Position numbers and translations under genes: made by a program | NCBI GenBank assembly: GCA_930367215.1 | Contig: OV884060.1 | Coordinates: forward strand, 179,873,253-179,937,252 | Origin: Pollenia angustigena | Taxonomy: Eukaryota; Arthropoda; Insecta; Diptera; Polleniidae | Reading direction: 5' to 3' | DNA: 64,000 bases | In this document: one piece after another, positions 22,701-33,658 of the stretch | Numbering within the stretch: the stretch's first letter is position 1 | How the letters are laid out: every line of letters begins with the position of its first letter | Notes under the pieces: model-generated | Told to the model about the DNA's origin: nothing | The model's input: only the letters and a program-made list of their open reading frames with translations | Database searches by the model: none

Positions 22701-25700
22701 TAAAGAAAATTTTAATTCACATAATTCATGTAAAAAAACAAAAATAAAACATGTTTGGCCACGTTGTTGAGATGTGGATTAAGTTTAAACTTAGTTTAAC
22801 GTAGTCTGAAACTCTGATTTTTCCGACGAAATGTGATTTTTTTAGTCGGGACTGTTTATTGTTGTTGTTTTTTTGTTTAGGCTTTGATATTGTTACAAGT
22901 AAAACTGTTGCTTATAATTCTTATTCGATTAACAGTTTTATTTGTTTAATATCTTTAGTTTTTCTAAAATCTTTGGATGAAGTTTCCGGACGATCTAACT
23001 AAGCAACCAGTGAAATGCGTATAGGATTAGCATATTACTTCAACAATAAATTTCAGTTTATCAATAGGATGAAATGGGAATTAATAGAGTTGTCAATTAT
23101 TCGCCTTTCAGCTTTGTTCGAATAATTCAAATAATTGTTTTTGTTCGTTCGATCAAACGATTAAATCTGAAAAATTATTCGATTAATCGATGAGAATAAC
23201 GAATAAAAATTTTTTAAATAAGATACATCCGTCCGTTTACAACTATGGAAAATCTTCCATTTTCTTCTTTGGGTTTTCTCAAATCCACTATGACTTCTTA
23301 TATTTTTGATGCGTACAACTTTTCATCTTACTTAACTCCATAAAGGGGTTGTAGACCTTCCATCTTCAGCCAAACTTCTGCGAACAATTTTTTCTATATA
23401 ACAACCGCTGTCTGTCTTAATGCATTTTTCCATTGGAACAAGTTCGGCATTTTTTGATGTCGTTGGATTATCTTATACTATATCGTTTTCAATGGTAATA
23501 TTGTATCACTTATACTATGTTCACACTTGGGTTCCTAAACGCGTTTAAGCAACTCGAACGTGATTAAGTTCTTATCACATCAAAATCCATGATTAACCAT
23601 ATATTGAAGTGCTTTGTTAATCACTTCGAATTGACGTGATTACAACTAAATCACTTCATTAATCACATCGAATCAATCGGTCACCATGAACGTACCCCTT
23701 ACGTGTACAACTCACCACGATCTCTTTTTAATGTTTTTATTTTTCCTTAAATAATTCATAAATTTTCACAATTGTAATATGTTTAAAATAATCTTCTGAT
23801 AACTTTGACCATATTTACATTATGCAATTAATGCCGCAACTTTCGCATGCAACTTTTTGTTTGTTAGCAAGTGGTGTAGGGAAGAAAACGGGGTTGAAAA
23901 AGTTGAAAAAATGTTAATGTAAATGTGAAAAGAGTTTCGTAGCAACTTCTTTAAAAGAAAATAGAAAAAAACTCGGCGTTAATTGCACGTTAATTGGTCT
24001 TTGTAAAAGTATTTGTATCCATTTTTAAAACTTTAAAGAAATATAAATTTGTTTGTTTTGTTTTTTTTTTTATCAACTGTCATCTTTATCATCTCAAATG
24101 TAATGTGAGCGGCTCTGATTAACTTAATCAACATTTTTCTCAAACGCGTTTAAAAACTCAAGTGTGAACATAGCATTACGCAAATGGCAAAGTTATATAT
24201 AATTTACAAAATATATATGTATAATACAATAACAGCTCTGTATTTTTTAGCTTTTTTTATTTCTAAGTTTTTCACCCGAGAGTGAAAGATCCCATTTCTT
24301 GAAATTTTTTTTGATTTAAACAGAAAACAGCTTTTACAATTGTTGGTCAAAGATTTGTTAATTAAGAGCATAAAATACATTTTTGAAATACTATAAATAC
24401 TCAACACGGTTTTTGCTTACTAAACATTGGGATTAATTACAATCAGGACTATATCTGCAATATTTTTTACCTTTCCTACATTTTGTATAAAATCGCTATA
24501 AACGTATAAATTTATGTTTTAATAAAAAAAAATTGTTCGATTAATCGACATAATTTAATCGATTTATTCGTTATTCGAAAATCGGCAATTTAAAATTATT
24601 CGAACAAGAGCTTGTTTTTGTTTGATCGATTAATCGAATTATTCTTAATCGGTTGACAACTCTAGGAATTAAGCACATTTGAACGAAACCTTTTTAAGTG
24701 TTTTATTTTATTATTTCATTAAAGTTCAACATATAAAGCAAAACTAAACTGCTCCGTCAAAATTTTGTACACAAACTTGGTGATGGCGGCACAAACCTAG
24801 TTTGACCTTCATTTAACATTTAAAAATAAATTGTGAAATAATTTCTGCTGTTCAAGGCTAGTTTACATAACAGTTTGTAGTCACACTATCACACATGCCT
24901 GTTTTATGATGCAACCCTGATCAAATGAAAAGTATTATTGTTTTGAAGAATTTCAAAAAACGATGAAGACGTATGGGATGTCAAATTTTTTTTTCATAAT
25001 ACATACTTATCATTTTCTTGATTTTTTAACATGTATTAATGCAAAATATAATTATGTTAACTAGCCTTAAGCGGACGCCAGTATGGCTTTCTAAAAGATT
25101 GCTCCACTGGAGACTTATTGGCCCTGTTATCAGAAAAATGGTGCCGTTCCATTTACCATTTTGACGAAAGTAAGGACGTTGTTTTAGATATTTCCAAGGC
25201 GTTTGACAAGGCCTGGCATGGAGCACTCTTGTTAAAACTTGTTGCATTTGGTGTCGCGATAATTTCTCTCGATTTATATCGAGCTTTCTCAGAGATTACA
25301 CTTTACGAATTGTTATAGATGGGAGTTCAAGATGCATTCAGGGCTGCCGCAGGGCTCCGTTCTGTTTCCTACTCTATTTCTTATTTTTGTAAACGGCCTC
25401 CTATGTCAAACTTCCAACCCTATCTACTCTTTTGAAGGTAAAAGCAACCTTTGCCATTCGTATTTGTATTTAATTATATACCAAGCGTATCCAATATTGG
25501 TGCTATGAGGCAAACCATGAATGATACGCTTGGTCGTGCGAATGGGATCGAATTTAAAATACGCCTGAAACTGTTTGGGAATAGAATTAAGAGAACGACG
25601 AAACATATAAAATAAATGTTTAAAGAAACATTTAAATGCTTCGGTTTTTTAAAACGGTGTAAGAGATACTTCACTAAATCTGATCTTCTTACTATTTATA

Positions 25701-27030
25701 TCACCTATGTATATCCGACCGCGAATGGAATACAACTCTCGTGTGCGGACCGGTGCTTCAAAGTCTATATTGGAGATTCTCGACAACGCACAGGAGAGAA
25801 CGAAGTTTATCATTGCTGGTAGTGGGTTATCCAATTCTGTGCACTCCATTGAGCACCGTCGCAATATGGGTTGTATTTGCCTGTTTAACCGTTACTACAT
25901 TGGGATCTGCTCTGATAAAATTAGGAATCTGGTTCTCAAAGCCGTACGTTTATACTTAATACACGTTTTTCCTCAAGCGCTCATCTTTCTGTGGTCAATT
26001 GACCAGTGCATCGGTCAACGCATTACAGAAAAAATTCGTTTTTTCGCCGGACTGCTCGTATGTGGAATAACCTTCCTGCAGAAGTCTTCCCTCTCACTTT
26101 CAACATGAATAAGTCAAAGTCCAGTGTTCACAAGCACAACTCCCCTATCCTCCTTCCCATAACCTATTTTCCTAGTTCCAACTCAATGCATGAGTAAGGA
26201 TCATCCCCTGAGTGCTGGTCCAAACAAAAAAGAAGTAAAGGTCACAATCGTTCAGATAATTTGCTGACATTTGGTACATAGAGGTTCTAATTGTCACAAA
26301 AACAAAGCCTATTGATAATGGTGAGAATCTTACAACATTTTATTGGAAGCGGTCCAAACTTGACCATAGCTCCCATACAAATGCTGCTCCCGAAAATAAC
26401 TTTAAATGCCATAACTTCCTTATAAATATTGGTATTGCCATAAAAATTGGCGACTCTTGAAATTTTTTCTCTAAACTCTGTGGTGTAGGGCATCGTTAGA
26501 CGGGCTTGACTTGTTTCTTATAGAACTTGTTCCTTATGTTAACAAGGCTACATTTTCTTAAAAAAAAGCTGAATGAAGACGTTTTAAATGAGAAGAGTTC
26601 ATAATAAATATCTTTTTTCCATGTTACAGATATTTTAGACAACTCCGTTTGTCCACTGCCGTACAATTTCACCATCGACTCTGAAGAATTTCGGACGTGT
26701 AAAACTTCATTTCAAATAGCAGAAGCAAGAAGTATGTGGCTGCTTGCAGCCGCCTGTGCGGGCGGAATTCTAGCAGTTGTGTTAAGTAAGTTGGCAACGC
26801 TGATAGGGCACAGCAAAGTAAAGGTTATAAATAATTTGTTACTTTTTTTTAATTCAACAGTTGTCTGGTACTGTATTTATAGAAGACGTAAGAGACGCAA
26901 TAAGAAATTAAGAGCAGCCGCTCTACATCGCAAGAGTCTAGTTATATCGCCAAAGAATGCCATACACAGAAATGAAAAGGATTTTCACTGTTATCACAAG
27001 GATGAATTATTATGCTGTGATACTGCCTAA
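13538..27030 (+). CDS. leucine-rich-repeat single-pass membrane protein (gene 1, six coding exons)
   Basis: Coding exons are 13538-13723, 17604-17747, 18091-18301, 18359-18544, 26630-26785 and 26861-27030. Every junction is GT-AG and phases agree (0,0,1,1,1), giving 1053 bases: 350 residues plus stop. Residues 1-24 look like a signal peptide. Residues about 32-50 contain cysteines of an LRR N-cap. LRRs run from about 53 to 220 (VLDLSFNRIKKL, EIDLSNNALMTIP, YINVADCGLQDIP, SIDLTRTQLSQC). A cysteine cluster (CQCQQ to VPVC, CPLP, CKTS) is a C-cap. Residues 279-302 are a membrane segment, followed by RRRKRR and a 48-residue cytoplasmic tail. Family knowledge suggests an adhesion or synaptic role. 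Length and layout fit Drosophila lapsyn, but this needs a search. Intron 4 is 8.1 kb and full of transposons. Confidence 0.85.
14393..14625 (-). repeat. dispersed repeat fragment
   Basis: GATGTCCGTTCG, GGCTGTCCATGTAAACCTTG and CGCAGTTTTTAAGATAATTC match the blocks at 52510-52600 and 58560-58625. It is non-coding. Confidence 0.5.
14625..14856 (+). repeat. direct repeat, copy 1 (partner 16310-16494)
   Basis: CCTCTTCTCC, ACAGCCAACT, GAGAATCACAAAACAAAACAG, GCAGAGTACATG, GCTGCAACAAAAATTGCAA and TGGACGATGACTTA recur in the same order at 16310-16494. The copies are diverged and open frames through them are not conserved, so this is a repeat rather than an exon. Confidence 0.6.
14871..15145. mobile_element. 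MITE with CAGCCGTATTCTGTAA ends
   Basis: The ends CAGCCGTATTCTGTAA and TTACAGAATACGGCTG are perfect inverses. TTTAGCGAT and GCTAAATCTC repeats lie inside. Its end motif resembles the CAGCCGTATTC end of the Harbinger element at 43225. A partial second copy of its interior follows at 15150-15248. No clear target duplication is seen. Confidence 0.65.
15370..15740 (-). pseudogene. Tc1/mariner-like transposase remnant (C-terminal part)
   Basis: On the minus strand LNDMWFQQ is followed, after frame breaks, by GYVKNPVYADNPVRLDYLK and MTIRQVI. This is the block around the second catalytic aspartate and the C-terminal part of IS630/mariner-type transposases. It has many stops and is a fossil. The same broad family is seen at 40282-40640. 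Confidence 0.6.
16310..16494 (+). repeat. direct repeat, copy 2
   Basis: This is the diverged partner of 14625-14856, lying 1.7 kb downstream in the same intron. Confidence 0.55.
17604..17747 (+). CDS. gene 1 coding exon 2
   Basis: It encodes residues 63-110 with two LRR units (VLDLSFNRIKKL and YLLLYENMIQSVEPGTF). The exon is a whole number of codons, bounded by TTGCAG and CAG|GTAAAT. Confidence 0.85.
18091..18301 (+). CDS. gene 1 coding exon 3
   Basis: It encodes residues 111-180 plus one base of codon 181. LRR units are EIDLSNNALMTIP, NLYIDSNELTFLE and YINVADCGLQDIP. It follows a CTCAACAG acceptor and ends at A|GTAAGT, phase 1. Confidence 0.85.
18359..18544 (+). CDS. gene 1 coding exon 4
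   Basis: It encodes residues 181-243 (first two bases complete Asn181). It contains the last LRR (SIDLTRTQLSQ) and the start of a cysteine-rich cap (CQCQQ, then VPVCV). The donor is G|GTAAGT, phase 1, and the following intron is 8.1 kb. Confidence 0.85.
19742..19855. mobile_element. MITE, CCCCAATTTCACCAAGTTCAG type, copy 1
   Basis: The left CCCCAATTTCACCAAGTTCA and the inverted right TTAACTTGGTGAAATTGGGG form its ends. It is the innermost insertion of the nest and is non-coding. Confidence 0.65.
20220..20322. mobile_element. MITE, same family as 19742-19855, copy 2
   Basis: The ends GGCTAATTTTACCAAGTTCA and the inverse TGAACTTGGTGAAATTGGCC enclose an ATAATTAATTA centre. It is about 103 bp. 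Confidence 0.65.
22347..22641. mobile_element. MITE, GGGCTAAYAAATCAG family, copy 1
   Basis: It starts TTAGGGCTAACAAATCAG and ends in an inverted CAGTGATTTATAAGT block. The interior (GTTTAAACTACCAATACA, ACCATATGAAT, TTTAGTTAAACTAAACCAGCG) is the reverse complement of the element at 31491-31764. Confidence 0.6.
23085..24664. mobile_element. hAT element with CGATTAATCG / CGAATAATT subterminal array
   Basis: The ends TAGAGTTGTCAA and the inverse TTGACAACTCTA are flanked by a perfect 8-bp duplication GGAATTAA (23077-23084, 24665-24672). ATTATTCGATTAATCGA-type motifs cluster in the first and last 130 bases. There is no transposase. The element at 23515-24173 is inserted in it. Confidence 0.85.
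23515..24173. mobile_element. MITE with CTATGTTCACACTTG ends
   Basis: CTATGTTCACACTTGGGTT and CTAAACGCGTTTAA at the left mirror the right-hand AAACGCGTTTAAAAACTC and AAGTGTGAACATAG. GTGATTA and AATCAC repeats lie inside. The target duplication is unresolved. Confidence 0.6.
25026..26200 (+). pseudogene. non-LTR retrotransposon reverse transcriptase remnant
   Basis: Pieces in changing frames are recognisable: CSTGDLLALLSEKW, then VVLDISKAFDKAWHGALL (RT palm motif with FDKAWH), then SGLPQGSVLFPTLF (PQGS motif), and C-terminal blocks LEILDNAQERTKFII, HSIEHRR and RTARMWNNLPAEVFP. The YADD catalytic box is missing between 25440 and 25620, and several frame changes and stops are present. It is a dead Jockey/CR1-type copy in the sense orientation of gene 1. 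The clade is not fixed. Confidence 0.75.
26276..26516 (-). repeat. dispersed repeat fragment
   Basis: GGTGTAGGGCATCG...CGGGCTTGACTTGTTTCTTA resembles the GGTGTAGGGTATCATATGG, GGGCTTGACC end at 52930 and 59050. The rest (TCCCATACAAATGCTGCTCC, GGTCCAAACTTG) echoes the inverse of 9170-9290. It lies just before exon 5 of gene 1. Confidence 0.5.
26630..26785 (+). CDS. gene 1 coding exon 5
   Basis: It completes Asp243 and encodes residues 244-294: the juxtamembrane cysteines (CPLPYNFT with an N-glycosylation site, CKTSF) and the first part of the membrane segment WLLAAACAGGILAVVLS. The donor A|GTAAGT is phase 1. Confidence 0.85.
26861..27030 (+). CDS. gene 1 coding exon 6
   Basis: It completes Ile295 and encodes residues 296-350: the end of the membrane segment (VWYCIY), a strong stop-transfer RRRKRR and a tail ending LLCCDTA. 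The stop TAA is at 27028-27030. A 75-base intron precedes it. Confidence 0.85.
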
Positions 27031-28040
27031 AAATACATAGTTTTAAATAATTAATTAATTAAGTTTTTATTTTTTTACAATAGTTAACTGTCATCCCTCT
27101 TCCTCAAATATTTAGAAAATTAAAGAAAGAAAAGAAAAAAAATTAAAATAGTTTTTAAGAAAGCTGGCCATAAACAATTTTTTGTAAAATAATTTATTAG
27201 TTTTTGATTAATTTCTAGTATTATTATTAATTAAAATTTACATTTAGTTTTATTTATAAACTTAATTTAATACATATTTAATTTTTCTATGTACATATAG
27301 AAACTTACAAACAAAAGCCAATCACAAAGGTGCCTTATTAAAAACAATTTAATATATTTTAAGGATAATTTTAAGTAACAATAAATTTCGTTAATTTAAT
27401 TATAGTTAAAATCCCAAAATGTTGGAAAACTTTAACAAAAACGACTTAATAAAAATATAAAATATTTGAAAAAATATTAGAATTGATTTAAAACCGATAT
27501 GTCTTTAATTTCTATTAAATTCCATTTTTAGTGACATGACACTCATGCCGATAAAAGCTAATGAAACCATAAATTGTGCTTTTAAAAGTTCAATGTCCTT
27601 TTTATTTATTTTTTTACACCTCCAACAAATACCCACTCTATTGCAGGAGTATGAATAGTTCTGGAAAAATTTAGACACAAATACATAAATTGAAGAGGCG
27701 TGTGTTCGAAAGGGGTGAAGATTTTTTAGTGACTTTAACCATAAATCAAAACAAATTAGATTGCTGCAATTATTGACTAGACAAACACTTTAATATCCTC
27801 CATCCAGAATAATAAAATCGTTGAGTAAGAATCTTTAGGTATAAAATGCTCTTTACATTCTAAGCGCTATTTAACTTTCAATTTGAATAAAATAAATTAT
27901 GTTTGTTTAATATATCATTGGAATTTTATTCGTTTGAATGGTCTATCGATACCATTATGTATGGAATATTACATCGTGCAAATGTCCGAAAATTTAAAAG
28001 TCACTGTAAAACTTAACAGCTCAAAATGAACTTATCTAAG
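27031..28040 (+). other. gene 1 3' untranslated region and intergenic DNA
   Basis: AATAAA at 27448-27453 is a likely poly(A) signal about 420 bases after the stop. An earlier one lies near 27380. From about 27600 to 28040 nothing is recognisable. Confidence 0.5.
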
Positions 28041-30572
28041 CTAGGTTAGGTTAGGTTAGGTTGAAAGGCTGGTGCGAAGTCAACTTCACACCCTCACCCA
28101 GAGACCAATATGATCCATTGTGACGCCTTAGCTAGTGATAGAATTGTAATAAGAATATGATTGAGGGGTCGAAAAACCACAGATTGCATCTTCTGTTTGA
28201 CGCCAAAGACGCGGAAGTTTTCACTCTGCCAGATGGAGACGCGGCACAAACCCAAATATCTGCTTCGTCTCATGTGCCTATGACGGACCAATTCCAATAG
28301 CGAGATCAATACAATCAAACATCCCGCAGAGTCAACACCGCCCATCTATCATTAACATCGGCGTAACTATACCCGTCGTACGCACTACACCTAAATCCAT
28401 ATTAAACTTTAGAAAGACTGGCCAAAATACACCACCAAACTCGACAACGACATCCGCTTAATACCACCAACCATCTACAATTTTGAGCGTTTCGTAGGCC
28501 TAGTCATTGCCACAACCAAAAAGTGTATCCCCAGGGGTTTCCGAAAAGAATACGTTCGTGCTAGAATAAAGACAGCGAAGAGTTTCGATCCAGCCAAAAC
28601 CCGGAAACCGCTGATGAACTTATATCTAGCCTGGGTAAAGCAAGAATATCTGAGTGGTCCAACGCCGTATCCAACTGGTTCAAACACTCCAGCCGCAAAG
28701 CTTTGAGTCTGCTCCGAAAGCTAGGAGCAGCCAACCCTCCCATCAATCAAAAACGTCATTTTAACCCAAACATCATCGCCCGTCACATGATAAGCGTATC
28801 TAAGGCAGATCCTGACAAACCATTTACACGAAAGATCAACTCGGAACTTAAGGTACTAAAAAAAAAAACACATTTCGGAATGACTCTTACTCCTATCCAT
28901 TCTCGGATATTGAAGTCTCCGAAGGGCTATCCAAAATTAAAAATGGCACAGCAGCAGGAGTAGATTGCATCTTCCCTTAGTTTATAAAACACTGTGGACC
29001 ACACACATAGGTATGGCTTGCTAGATTCTACTCAGATATATTACACTCCAGAAACCTTTCTGGCATGTTCAAGAAATCGAAAATCATAGCCCAGCTAAAT
29101 CCTGGCAAGAACTCAGAAGACCCATCCAGTTATCATCCCATCGCCCTCCTTTCAGTTTGCCTTTAACTCTTTGAACGTTTAATATTAAGACGCATAGAAG
29201 AGCACATTGAAAGGGTGATTCCACCTGAGCAGGCAGGTTTTAGAAAGGGTCGCAGTTGGACTGACCAAATCCTAGCGCTAACGAATTTCATTGAAAACGG
29301 TTTTGACCGGAGTAAAAAACAGCAGTAACATTTGTAGACCTAACAGCTGCTTATGATACCGCATGGAAAAAGGGCCTCATCCTCAAACTGACCAAAATTA
29401 TCCCATGCAGTAGAATTTGCAACATTATCCTGAACATGCTCAGCGATCGGCTTTTTAACGTATTCCCAAACGACAGCCTTAGTACCACCGGAAAGCCCAA
29501 CATGGGCCCACCACAGGGTTCAGTTCTAGCTCCGGTTCCCTTTAACCTCTACATCAGCGATCTTCCGAATTCTATATCCCGCAAATTTAATTATGCCGAC
29601 GACCTGGCTTTTGCTTATCAAGATGAGAGCTTTGAAATTCTAGGGAGAGTACTAGAAACCGACCTACTCAAAATAACAGCATAATGGAGACTCAAGCCAA
29701 GTCCTACGAGAACCGAAGTATGCTGCTTCCACCTTACCCGTAGAGATGCTGATAGGAAGCTATCATTACGTTTTGATGGTACCACCCTCTTACACACCTG
29801 AAATATCTTGGTATAGCCCTAGACAGAACGTTAACGTATAGAAGTCACCTAGATAAAACCGCTCAGGAAATAAAGTCGAGAAATAATGTCATACAGAAAC
29901 TCACATCCCACTCAACTCTGACCTTTCCGCTCAATACTATGCAAGATCAATATCAAGAAATCCATCCCTGCTCTTGGCTAAAAAACTATGTGACGATAAT
30001 TTTGATTAACACTCCGCATGGTCATTTCAGTGGTACGACTCGGGACGAAGCAGTCCCTTATTCAACCCAGACGATAGGACCACCGATTTTGATCTTCAAC
30101 GCAAAACCTGGTATAACTTAAATCGCTTACGCACATCTACTGCCAGAACTATGGATTCCCTAACCAAGTAAGGACTTGCTAATGACGCCAGCTGTCCATG
30201 CGGCCATTCTTTACAAACAGTTGACCACATAATTCATAATTGCCCACTCCTGTCATTTCCAGGAAACACTGAAGAAATCAAGAACCCTACACCCGAAGTC
30301 ATATCCTGGCTAAATTCTTTAAACTTGTAAAATAAATTAATTATCTAACCTCCACCTGAAATACACTGCAGTCGTCAGGACGTCTATATAACCTTATGAT
30401 GTCCAGATCCTCAATGTAGACCCCACCGGTGGAAATAGCATATCCTCTATACATTCTGCCCTGATCTGACCAGCTCTCCTTAGACGGCAATATTACCTCC
30501 GGCAAACGCCCTAAATCGACCCTGGTGCCCATACAATCCGTGGAGCCGGGTGACCGTAAGTTAAGTTAAAAT
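28041..30572 (+). pseudogene. degenerate non-LTR retrotransposon
   Basis: Frame-shifting pieces follow the RT order: LRKLGAANPP (28713 on), PEQAGFRKGRSWTDQILAL, then FVDLTAAYDTAWKKGLIL, GPPQGSVLAPVPFNLYIS and the catalytic NYADDLAFAYQ with YADD at 29592-29603. C-terminal blocks are WYNLNRLRTSTARTMD and the zinc-knuckle-like CPCGHSLQTVDHIIHNCPLL (about 30197-30256). Premature stops occur throughout. The 5' edge is marked by four GGTTA units and the 3' edge by GTAAGTTAAGTTAA. The gene layout fits the Jockey superfamily, but the clade needs a search. Confidence 0.75.
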
Positions 30573-31490
30573 CTATTTAAAATAAATTTTTTCAACCACA
30601 ATAGTCGTCTACCATTGATTTAATGAAATGTATCATTATAAAAGTTTTTTTTTGTAAAATAATAAATTTCAACATCTTTCATAAGCAAAGGGTTATAAGG
30701 TAACCAGACAAAAACACCGTGGTCTTACGTACCTACATACCAGAGAATGCAAAATCACAATTTTTCTTGCTTTATTCATACGCTCAAATTTACATTCACT
30801 CTTTGCCTGCAAAACAAAGTTCAACGTTTTGACATCGTTTCGTACACATTTGATTTTTGTATGGATTCGTTTTTTATTGAAAGTGCTTTGTTTGCATTTT
30901 TGTTGCGCACACATTCTTATACTCTTGCATTCAAGTAGTCATTGTCCACTCGATGAGACGCTTTGTTAACATTAACAACAATAAAAACAACAATAACAAG
31001 AACACATTGTAAATACAGAACTACTGTACTTGTTAAGATGATAAAAAAAGTATTCTGTTTCTATGGAAATTGTTTGTACCTACATCAGTATGTGCGTTTA
31101 GTTTCATTTAAATTTTTTTTTCTTGTACTACATAGTAACTGCTGAATGTCTTCATGAGTAATAATTGCTTGATTTCTGGCTTTTTTGTTTGTTTTTTTTT
31201 TCTTTACCAAAACAATCATTGTCGCACCGAGCACACAAACATCTTTATTAAAAAACGAAGCTAACGATGGTATAAATAACAAAGCACGATGTGCCTTATT
31301 TGAATGACTGCAAACCAGCAGTGAATGTTTGCGGTTGCGCAAGTTTGATTGTATGACCGCAAGCGAGTGTATTTGTTGCTGTTCATTTAATTCGATTTTT
31401 TTGCAATTGCACAAAAGCCGTTCTCTGCTACATACATATAAAGTACAAAAGTTCATAAAATTCGGTCCAGAATTGGTGTAAGCTAAGACT
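30573..31490. other. non-coding stretch
   Basis: The AT-rich sequence has no recognised gene or complete repeat. Open frames here lack codon bias or motifs. Confidence 0.4.
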
Positions 31491-31764
31491 AATGGCTAAT
31501 AAATCAGTGAATGCACAAACGCTGGTTTAGTTGAACTAAACGTCAATTTATATGTAGTTTAAACTTTAAACTCAACATCTGTAAATCAGTGCTTCATATA
31601 TTATATTTAGTTTAAAAATATATTGTGACAGCACTGTAAAATTCATATGGTTTGTATTGGTAGCTTAAACGATGGTTTATATGTTTACTGATTTATAGAT
31701 TTGCTGGTTTTAACATATTTTAAACTAAAAAGAGTGTTAAACTTGCACTGACTTATTAGCCCTT
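31491..31764. mobile_element. MITE, GGGCTAATAAATCAG family, copy 2
   Basis: The ends ATGGCTAATAAATCAGTG and the inverse CACTGACTTATTAGCCCTT enclose the reverse complement of the 22347-22641 element. It is non-coding. Confidence 0.65.
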
Positions 31765-31811
31765 AATGTGACAACAACTTAAAATTTAAGTCGACAAAGA
31801 CTTATGTATAA

Positions 31812-32583
31812 ACAAGTAAGAGTGCTATATTCTTATATACCCTTCACCATTGTGCGAGCAGAATACAGAGCAACTAGACAAAAACTAAATAATTTTTACA
31901 TATACATACCTATTTACAATACTTAAAACTTCATTATAAATAAAATTTAAAAAGCGAAAACTGGTAAATATTTTTTTTAAATCGTTTTTAGAACATAAAA
32001 ATATTAAAAAACAAATTTTCTTTTTAAAAAACCAAGATTCGAACCAGGGAACTCTCAGTTTCTAACTTAACACACCCCCTAGACAACTATTTTTGAAAAT
32101 TTTTGTATGGGAGGTACCACGCCCACTTCTCCAACCCCGCCCACATTTTGTGGGTTGGTGTGTATTTATAACTTGAATGTTTGCACCTAATTTGAAAACT
32201 TTGTCTCTTGCCGTTCTCCAGATATATAAGCAATAAAAATACAACAAAAACAAGGGATTTTTGAAAAAATTAGAGGCAGTCGTGGTTTTTTTGTCATATC
32301 TCAGCCATTTGTGGACCGATCTTGCTGAATTTCAATAGCACCAAATGGTGGACTATATGTGGCATAAATGTAAAACAACCTAGCCGCTTTCATGTCTGGA
32401 GTCTCGGAAAAACACATATCAAACGTAAGACGGACAGACGGACGGACATGGTTAAATCAAGTTCTCTCCTCATAAGGACCCAGAATATATATACTTTATA
32501 GGGCCTTAGATCAATATTGTAGAAATTACAAACGGAATGACAAACTTATATATACCCTTTTCCACCTGAGGTGAAGGGTATAA
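31812..32583 (+). repeat. mini-me / Helentron-like dispersed repeat, copy 1
   Basis: It starts ACAAGTAAGAGTGCTATATTC and TATACCCTTCACC, and ends GGTGAAGGGTATA. Near the right are GACGGACAGACGGAC (a GTCY-type microsatellite) and CCCAGAATATATATACTTTA (a TA microsatellite). These two proto-microsatellites around a conserved core are what is described for dipteran mini-me elements. The second copy is at 39596-40173. Confidence 0.6.
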
Positions 32584-32746
32584 AAAAGGGTTATAAAGAA
32601 GAAAGCTGTAACGAAAAGGGATTACTTATAAATCAGAATATAAATAAAATTCGGGCATATGTTTTAATCTTCAAATAAAATTCGGGCATATGTTAAAATA
32701 TAAAAAATGTTTTTAAGTAAAGGGGCAAGCAATCCCATCATTTATA

Positions 32747-33658
32747 CACACAGAAAAAATATCAATGTTAAATTAACATGGCGCAATGTTGATTAACAAT
32801 AATAGTAAATTTCTGCAAAAGTATGGACTTTATTTAAAATTATCATTGTTTCATATTAATTTTAAGTGTAAAATGTTAAAATAACATTGTTCAATATTGA
32901 TTCCATAAAAATTTATAAAAACAATAGCAACACTATAAAAAGAAAAACAAATTATTTTTCAGAAAAAAATTCCCGTATTCTTTTTGTTAAAATTATTTAG
33001 TTAAATAAAACATCAATTTTTCAAAGTAGAATGATGCCGAAAATCATATCGGTCCATTCATATATTTTTTTTACTTTCAGAAAAAAAATTCCCGTATTCT
33101 TCTTGTTGCAATTTTTAGTTAAATACTACAAAAAATTTTCAAAGTAGAATGGCGCCGAAAACCATATCGGGCCATTCTGCTGGTGTCTTTTAATAGTGAG
33201 TGCTTCTGTAAACAAAGGGGAAAACAATAAAGTGAAACATGTGTTACGGGAAAATAAATAATTATATTCTCTCTCTCACTCTCTCTGGTTCCGCGGGTAA
33301 GTGTTTATAATGTTTTTTTTAAATTAATGCATATGTTGTCTCTGAACTTTCTTCTCACTGTTATTTCAAACTCAAACCAATTCGATTCTTCATGAAATTC
33401 AAGTTGTTTCAACTTGAAATAACTTTCATTCAACGTGATTTGGAGTGTTATTTCAATATGAATGCCATTTTGCTCTAACTTTACATGAATGTTAAATTAA
33501 CATGAATTAAAGTTATTTTAAAAGAAAATAAAGTTGTTCGCAAGTTTTTGTCACATCATGTTTAAATTAACATGAAGTAACTATGAAACAAAATCACTTC
33601 CGAAAAATGTAAAATCAACCTTGTTTTCGAGGATTTTACATTGATTTTTTTCTGTGTG
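32747..33658. mobile_element. TA-flanked MITE with CACACAGAAAAAA ends
   Basis: CACACAGAAAAAATATCAATG and the inverse ending CATTGATTTTTTTCTGTGTG lie between TA duplications (32745-32746, 33659-33660), so it is Tc1/mariner-type. Two partial copies of the 1170-1385 repeat (32958-33050 and 33071-33290) sit inside. TTAACATG and ATGTTAAA motifs are abundant. Confidence 0.65.

Larger units (their letters stand above)
18545..26629 (+). other. gene 1 intron 4, transposon-filled
   Basis: The donor is GGTAAGT and the acceptor is TTACAG. It holds the hAT nest 19020-21871, the MITE 22347-22641, the hAT element 23085-24664, a non-LTR remnant at 25026-26200 and a dispersed repeat at 26276-26516. The stretch 21872-22346 has GATAACGG/TTGACAACA blocks also seen at 18890-19010, and nothing else is clear there. 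Confidence 0.8.

Noticed and set aside
28051..28072. GGTTA repeated four times, resembling the insect telomere repeat
   Set aside because: It is only about 20 bases and sits at the edge of a non-LTR element. Flies lack telomerase repeats, so it is taken as a microsatellite-like element edge.
30341..30532. 63-codon minus-strand frame with less AT-rich codons
   Set aside because: It is antisense to the 3' part of the non-LTR element, and the composition is explained by that element.
31085..31456. 123-codon minus-strand frame
   Set aside because: Low-complexity lysine-rich translation of AT-rich DNA with no conserved pattern visible.
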